From Hysterangium stoloniferum (taxonomy: Eukaryota > Basidiomycota > Agaricomycetes > Hysterangiales > Hysterangiaceae): a stretch of DNA of 64,000 nucleotides. Position 1 is the stretch's first letter. Each line of letters opens with the position of its first letter. Location of the stretch: the NCBI GenBank assembly GCA_015178975.1, contig WHVD01000122.1:62001-126000 (forward strand). The letters run 5' to 3'. The notes beneath the pieces were generated by a model. The model was given only the letters and a program-made list of their open reading frames with translations. It was not told the DNA's origin and did not search any database. Below are positions 58,893 to 64,000 of this stretch, one piece after another. A program made the position numbers and the translations under genes.

Positions 58893-60199
58893 TTAATCTT
58901 TTTTTGACTCAGCAGCCAGCTTAGCCAGTTGTGAGGTCGTGGCCGTATTGGCTGATCGGGCTTTTGTGGCCTTCGGGCATGCGGCGACTTGGTGTCTGGG
59001 ATCTGCGCACAACAAACAAAGGTTGTTGTCCATTCAGTGTTGCTTTTCCTGTGGTAGGAGCTTGCCATCGGAGCCGAGTTTGCCAGTTAAGTCGGGTTTG
59101 TCTTTATCTTGAGACTTATTCGACTGTTTGCCCTTGCCTTTTTTGTTGTTAGAACCCTTGTTTTCGGACTTCTTATTGGAGTTCGAGTTGCTACTATTGT
59201 TGGTGTTCTGATTACCAGACTTGTTGGCATTCTTATTGTCCGATGATTTTTTATCTGATGGGTTTTTGCGACTGATTTCCAAACATCATTCCCAGTATCG
59301 GGCATCCACATTTTGGGCCTTTAGACACATGAGGGGGAGAGTCTTCGGTTTGCCGGTCTCTCCTTTGGAAACTTTGTCTTTGAGGCAAGACAAGAGGCTG
59401 GAGTAAAACTGGTAATGGAGGGCTGAATTGCCCCAGTCGCAACGCGCGGCGAGGTTGTTGAACTGGATGATGTAATTGGTGATGCACTGGGTGTCTTTCA
59501 TTTTGAGATTAGAAAGCGTGGTTTCAGCCTCGCCAATTTGGTCATAGGGACCGAAGTTTGTTCCGAGTTCCTCAACAAGGCATCCCAATCGTGAAGCCAA
59601 TCGGGATATTCAGAGGTGAGGCTGGAGAATGCAGGTTCAAACCAGGCTGCTGCGGAATCCTTGAGGTATGAGAGTGCGAAGTTTACCTTATGGTCATCCG
59701 TTGCAAAAGCAGCCGGGCAGTCCTGAAAGTTGAATCGACATTGCATAAGAAATGTCAGCAATTTCTTCAGGTTTGAGCTGGTAAACAGTTCGGGTTTGTT
59801 GACTTGGGTTTGCCCAGGTTCTTTTTCCTTGGTGTAGCTTTTAAGGAATTTGTTAAGGGATCCTAAGGTACCTGAGAACAATTCCCATGTCTTGTTGGGA
59901 TCGAAATCCGGTTTTTGTTTCGTGGACTTCTTAGAACCACTAGCCTGAGGTATGGGTTGGTCGCCATCCTCAGGTTCGGGTTCCAGAGCTGATTGATTGT
60001 TATCCTCTTCAGGTGCTTCAGGTTTGGTTGCTTCAGTAATTTCTCCAGCATTGCCAGTAATTTCCACAAAGCGGGATTCTTCAGAGGTTTCTGGTTGCAG
60101 GGTTCTCAGAGAAGCTCGGGCTGTATACAGGAAAGGAGATTTGAGAGTGGAAGATTCTGCTTTGCCACTTGGCTTGGCATCTCTTTTTCTCAGAGGCAT
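58893..60199 (-). pseudogene. Gypsy gag
   Basis: Starts at ATG 60197-60199, only 35 bases inside the LTR. It has an acidic Pro-rich N-terminus and a capsid-like core (KVNFALSYLKDSAAAWFEP, WLHDWDAL). A one-base loss near 59573 shifts the frame to VEELGTNFGPYDQ, and TGA at 59286 replaces Arg (YWE-stop-CLE). A zinc knuckle CLLCADPRHQVAAC lies close to the end. Confidence 0.88.
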
Positions 60200-60223
60200 G
60201 ATTAATGGAAAGTGTGAGTGTGA

Positions 60224-60234
60224 AATCAGAATAT
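60224..60234 (-). promoter_or_regulatory. Self-primer binding site of the Gypsy element
   Basis: On the coding strand ATATTCTGATT lies two bases after the 5' LTR end. It is complementary to AATCAGAATAT (60543-60533), located ~33 bases after a TATA-like TATATGAA, that is, at the expected 5' end of the transcript. No tRNA 3' end match was recognised at this site. Confidence 0.6.
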
Positions 60235-60289
60235 ACTGTTAAGAACTGAAAACTGACTAATGTCAGTAGGCCGACAGGGAACTGATTGG

Positions 60290-60346
60290 AAGGACTTGGC
60301 TTCAGCTTATGTGCTGCGCCCTTGCAAATATCCATCAGGTGTCCTT
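60290..60346 (-). ncRNA. Candidate structured R/U5 element in the full Gypsy element
   Basis: AAGGAC (60290-60295) pairs with GTCCTT (60341-60346). In transcript sense it starts about 200 bases after the predicted start near 60543 and ends about 50 bases before the LTR end. Confidence 0.6.
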
Positions 60347-60865
60347 AAATTTTGGACGGGCAAAGACTAGTCCTAATGATTACCTCTCAGTGAGTTACCG
60401 ATTGGAACCGAAGGATAAGTTGAGTGTCGGACCAAGGGGTCAGGAACTGAGAGTGGGCGAGTGTATGCGAAGGTGGATAGCGGGATACTTAGTTATGAGA
60501 CTTCTAGAGGTGTAAGAGGGTATTCTGAGTCGATATTCTGATTGCCTAGTAACTACAACTACAATGGGTTCATATACAAGTATCTGGCATCTAGAAAATA
60601 CTAACTAGGAGAAGAGTGGAAAACGGTATTGACAAATAAGCTTGACTAGGAACGGGAAGGTTACAATTAGTTCAGAGGCCATGAAATAACCGAGAGTGGG
60701 ATTATGAGAAAAGGAAATAGTCCAAGGGTTACAAGTATATATAGACATATGTGAAACATAGAGTTGAATGGATCATCATAATAAAAGGGGATGTATCAGA
60801 GTTTAACCAGATAGTACGAGTATATTTTGACAGGGGCGTAAACGGAGTTTGATCACTGTGAAAGC

Positions 60866-62159
60866 TGTGATGTATCAGCATCATCTCATAATATCCTCTT
60901 AATTTTCTGTGGATTATTTAATATTCTTTTGAATTTATTGTATTTTTATTATATTTTTATTGTGAAATATAAGGCTCTATTCCTTTTAACTTCACATAAT
61001 AATAGCATATATGAACTCATATTATGCTATTATATCTTAGTTAATTTATTATAATTTTTAACTAATTATTTATATTTTATTTACTTAGTTATTACCTTTC
61101 GGCACCTTGCTGCAGCCTAGTTTGCGCATTTTTGGAGTCATGTGACTTATTAGATAAGCCTCCGGTGTTGGGATGTCACAAAAGTCACGAATGTGACTAC
61201 CCGAGTCACACAAGTCACGAACATGACTACCCGAGTCATTATTAGATTCTGCCGACTCATCGTTTGCTTCCATCCTGGGACTGCGGCCTTGAACCTTCAT
61301 GTTCAAGCAAGAGGTTACAACCCTTGTCTCAGAGAAGAGAATTACATGATAGACAAAGGGTAAATAATGAGTAGAATATGAGGTCATTATGATCTCACTA
61401 ATGACCTCATAAACTAAATAGTTAGCTAATCATTGAGTTATCAAAATGTATATAAGGAGGGCCAAGTTTCCAATAAAACCAATCTATCACACATATTTTA
61501 CAGTACAGCACAGAAGCTTACCTCATCATCCTAAGGACAATAATAGCCTTAGTCTGATACACTCACTGCAAGCACCTACACTTGCAGCATCTTGAATCTT
61601 TGTCAGCAACTCTTGGACTTAGCTAATCATCTAAGTTCCCCAGTCTCACAGCTACCCTTTAGGCTTATTAATTAGATAATAAACCTAATAATTATCTAAG
61701 TATCCTTACTGAAATCCCTGCCAATACTAGATTACTCAAGGCCCAGCCCTAAGTTTATTGAATTAATCAAGTACAAGCACTCAGATAATCCAATACATAT
61801 TATTTTCTCTATTAATAAATTATTTAACACCTTGTTAAATAACTATTAATAGTTACAAATAAGCAAACAAGAATCCGAAGCTCTTATATCAAGTCTCTGC
61901 CAAGTTACTGCGCGTATATTCAGCTTCCAGCCCCTATTCTCAAGGAATAGTTCTTTTATTGCTAAAAGAGTCATACACAGTTCTATTGAACCTTTCAATA
62001 ATCAAAATAAGCATTGATTTGAGTTGTTTAAGCTTCATAGCGCAGCTCATTAATCTATCAGTATTTAAATTACTGGACCTTTGCTTGTTTTATTGTTGAA
62101 GCTCTGTGACACTATAGCATATATTGAGCTATCTAAGAGAATCCCCTGAATACATTACA
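60866..62159. mobile_element. 1.29-kb solo LTR (or LTR-like element) inside the Gypsy LTR
   Basis: The ends TGTGATGTATC and GAATACATTACA are imperfect inverted repeats. The 5-base target duplication AAAGC lies at 60861-60865 and 62160-62164. A TATATAAGG box at about 61449 suggests rightward transcription. A 30-base tandem repeat with AGTCAC/GTGACT hairpins is at 61183-61240. There is no retroelement coding domain; a 100-codon minus frame at 61085-61387 covers the tandem repeat and is unlikely to be a gene. Confidence 0.85.
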
Positions 62160-62434
62160 AAAGCATATGTCAGCATCAGGAGACTGACGGTTTCCAATGT
62201 GATGACTTTGAACGATAACTTGAATCGTCAATAGGTGGCGATAACCTCGGGGACCGTGGGGTTGCGACACAGTCCTAACACATGTGATGCATGACAAACA
62301 AACTAAAATAAAATAAAATCCAGTGACCCAAAAAGGTGTCCAGATGTTTGGTGAAATTGGAAAGACAGCTCCAGAAATAAAATTGGCAAAAATCAGAAAC
62401 AAATCAGAAGTAAGAGGTATACATCTGACCTATA

Positions 62435-63739
62435 TGATGATGATTTCATGACATCATAGCTTTCCTTATCAGGGGAGTAAAAAATGAACAATGGACATGG
62501 TGTATCCAGCCACTTTTTGCTCTTGTAATTAACTACCAATTTTTACCAGTTTCAGTATTTAGTGTATCCCCCCTTGGCCTTTAGTACTCCAGCAACCTTC
62601 TAGGAATACTCTTGATCAATTAAAGGCATATCTCCATTGGAATAGCCTCCCATTTTACCTCCACCTCTCCCAGAGCTCCAACATGCTTTTGGGTGCCTCA
62701 GAATATGTTCCAAGCCTTCTCTTCAACTCCCACCATAAGTGTTCTATTGGATTCAGGTCTGGAGACTGTACAGGCCAGTCCAAAACCTCCACCTGATGGT
62801 CCTTGAACCAATCCTTGGCCAACTTGCAAGTATGTTTAGAGTCATTGTCCTGCTGGAAGACAAACCCTGTCCATCCCATAATACTCCACTGTTTTGAAGA
62901 TATAGTCCTCCAATAGGTCCCTGTACATCTCCCCATCCATTCTCCCATCTACCTTGCACATGTACCCCACACCATGTGCTGTCATGCATCCCCAAATCAT
63001 CAGATTCCCCCCTCCAAATTTGATAGTTCCATTATATGCTACTGAGTGAGTGCAGAACCTGGTCTTTTCCACACCCACAACCTCCCATCAGAACCCTAAA
63101 CCAGTCCTCCTCAGTCCAATGCTGAAACTTGACAGCAAACTCATATCAAGCCTTGATGTGTTGAGAGGCAAGAAGGGGTTTTTTGGCCTTCACCACAGCC
63201 TTCAAATTCTCTTTCTTCAATGCATTGCAAATTGTCTGTGTGCAGACATTGAGGGAGAGGTAGAACTTGGCCTGGGAGGCATTATCAACCTGTCCAGAGA
63301 TGATAGAATGAACCAGGTGGTAATAATCCCTGGGAGAGAGCTTGGGAGGACAACCTCTGGAAAGCATTGGAAGTGGACCAGAGAGTTGGGAGTGAATTTC
63401 TGATACTGTAGAGTGCCCAATATGGAGTTTAGAAGCAATTGTTCTGAAGGACTGACCCTCCTGGAGAAGAGAAATGACAGAGAGTCTTGTTTCAGCAGAG
63501 TGCTTCTTCATAATGTGGTGGGAGGGTGAAATGAGGCAAAAGTTCATATAAATGTGTTATTTAAATATTTGGTCACATGACCCTGTTGAACCTAACCAGA
63601 AATTCCCACAGTTATGAACCTTAGTTGAGTTTCATGTATCAGTTGAAAGAGCAAAAAAAAGTGTCCAGATGCACCATGTCCATTGTTCATTTTTTACTCT
63701 CCTGATAATGAAAGCTATGATGTCATGCTTATGTCATCA
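62435..63739 (-). mobile_element. Tc1-type DNA transposon, second family
   Basis: Flanked by TA (62433-62434 and 63740-63741). The terminal inverted repeats are about 95 bases long (TGATGATG...; shared GTAAAAAATGAACAATGGAC). Total length 1305 bases. It inserted into sequence just outside the Gypsy LTR. Confidence 0.9.
62580..63511 (-). pseudogene. Tc1-type transposase, inactivated
   Basis: It starts at ATG 63509-63511 (MKKHSAETRLSV). The helix-turn-helix region includes FRTIASKLHIGHSTVSEI. Second Asp and late Glu are intact with DD34E spacing (QQDNDSKH ... DLNPIEHLW). The stretch that should hold the first Asp (RVLWSDETK in the other element) is missing: RVLM runs directly into RLWVWK-like codons, with shifted frames around 63090-62995. 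A frameshift near 62665 and a TAA in CLxLIKSIPRR damage the C-terminus. Confidence 0.82.
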
Positions 63740-64000
63740 TAAAAAGAGATGGGTCATGGTATTGTCATTCCTGCACTACAAGGGGCTTTTGTCACCACAA
63801 ACCACTAGCTCAGGAATATGCTCACAGTGCAGGGATAATCAATGAAACCCACCAATTCATTTCAGCAGAAACAGGGATAGAAGATTTCAAAGAAGAATCA
63901 ATAGGAGAACCAATCTGTCATGTCCTTAGCTATGTGGAAAAGCCTATATCCTATTTGCCAATTCCTGTCCCCCATTAGGCACAACTTCCTGAAGACAAAC
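63740..64000. other. Right-edge flank
   Basis: No supported feature beyond the TA flank of the transposon. Confidence 0.3.

Larger units (their letters stand above)
55036..62280 (-). mobile_element. Chromodomain Gypsy element (chromovirus), 3' truncated
   Basis: From right to left: 5' LTR (62280-60237, itself split), self-primer site, gag, protease, reverse transcriptase, RNase H, integrase and C-terminal chromodomain. The 3' LTR is missing: downstream of the chromodomain the sequence ends against an unrelated gag fragment near 55036. The order of domains and the chromodomain place it among Tf1/sushi-like fungal chromoviruses. Confidence 0.92.
60237..62280 (-). mobile_element. Gypsy 5' LTR, interrupted
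   Basis: TGTTAAGAACTG to AGTCCTAACA on the plus strand. Removing 60866-62164 leaves about 745 bases that align with the solo LTR at 48057-48778 throughout. Confidence 0.9.

Noticed and set aside
28652..60346. Repeated motif as tRNA, SINE A/B box, hammerhead or twister ribozyme
   Set aside because: No B box, no CUGAUGA/GAAA core and no twister consensus could be fitted; it is kept only as a candidate structured element.
61085..61387. 100-codon minus-strand frame with repeated SGSHVRD-like units
   Set aside because: The repeats are the translated tandem DNA hairpins inside an LTR; no protein family or splice signals.
60237..62280. A 2-kb long Gypsy LTR
   Set aside because: Alignment with 48057-48778 and the AAAGC duplication show a ~745-bp LTR interrupted by a second element.
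1..64000. CRISPR arrays, rRNA or tRNA genes, bacterial-type operons
   Set aside because: No regularly spaced short direct repeats with unique spacers, no recognisable rRNA or tRNA; introns and element types are fungal nuclear.

Overview
The window is nuclear DNA of a filamentous fungus, almost certainly a basidiomycete of the Agaricomycetes. Genes are broken by many short GT-AG introns of roughly 45-80 bases, and the recognisable proteins have the make-up usual in mushroom genomes: PhoD-type phosphatase, DUF6534 membrane protein, fast-evolving F-box-like proteins, TDP1 and the G-patch splicing factor Spp2/GPKOW. The second half is packed with LTR retrotransposons and Tc1-type elements, as in large, repeat-rich mycorrhizal genomes. 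The species assignment is inference only.

Layout: 1-28,050 is mainly single-copy DNA. It holds a secreted PhoD phosphatase (3744-6911, minus), a small three-exon gene (8340-9135, minus), an F-box-like gene (11596-13699, plus), TDP1 (14058-16804, plus), Spp2/GPKOW (20580-22036, minus) and a second F-box-like paralogue (26105-28053, plus). Between them lie degenerate coding-like stretches, an old Copia-type LTR and two copies of a ~185-bp dispersed repeat.

From about 28,100 to the end the DNA is mostly transposable elements, with one host-gene island at 40.6-44.5 kb (BAHD-like acyltransferase, minus; DUF6534 membrane protein, plus). The repeats can be resolved by their target-site duplications (TSDs). 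A solo LTR (30216-34323, TSD AATTG) holds a younger solo LTR of its own family (TSD CCTGG) and a Tc1 element (TA), and the Tc1 element carries a third family member in its right end (TSD CCTAC). A Copia element (45127-50851, TSD CTGTG) is split by a solo Gypsy LTR (TSD GGATC). A chromodomain-bearing Gypsy element on the minus strand (about 55036-62280) has its only LTR split by an unrelated 1.29-kb solo LTR (TSD AAAGC). A second Tc1 element lies at 62435-63739. There are also three large inverted repeats (34.8-35.3, 37.3-38.7 and 52.9-54.6 kb).

Two cis-acting signals stand out. (1) A compact motif recurs about a dozen times, in LTRs that otherwise differ. Its outer stem shows compensatory changes and it lies about 200 bases after the predicted transcription start, so it looks like a conserved structured RNA element of the R/U5 leader. 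(2) In the Gypsy element the 11 bases next to the LTR are complementary to the predicted 5' end of the transcript, the signature of Tf1-type self-priming. The retroelement frames are broken mostly by CGA-to-TGA and CAR-to-TAR changes, as expected from cytosine methylation or RIP-like decay; no autonomous element appears intact.
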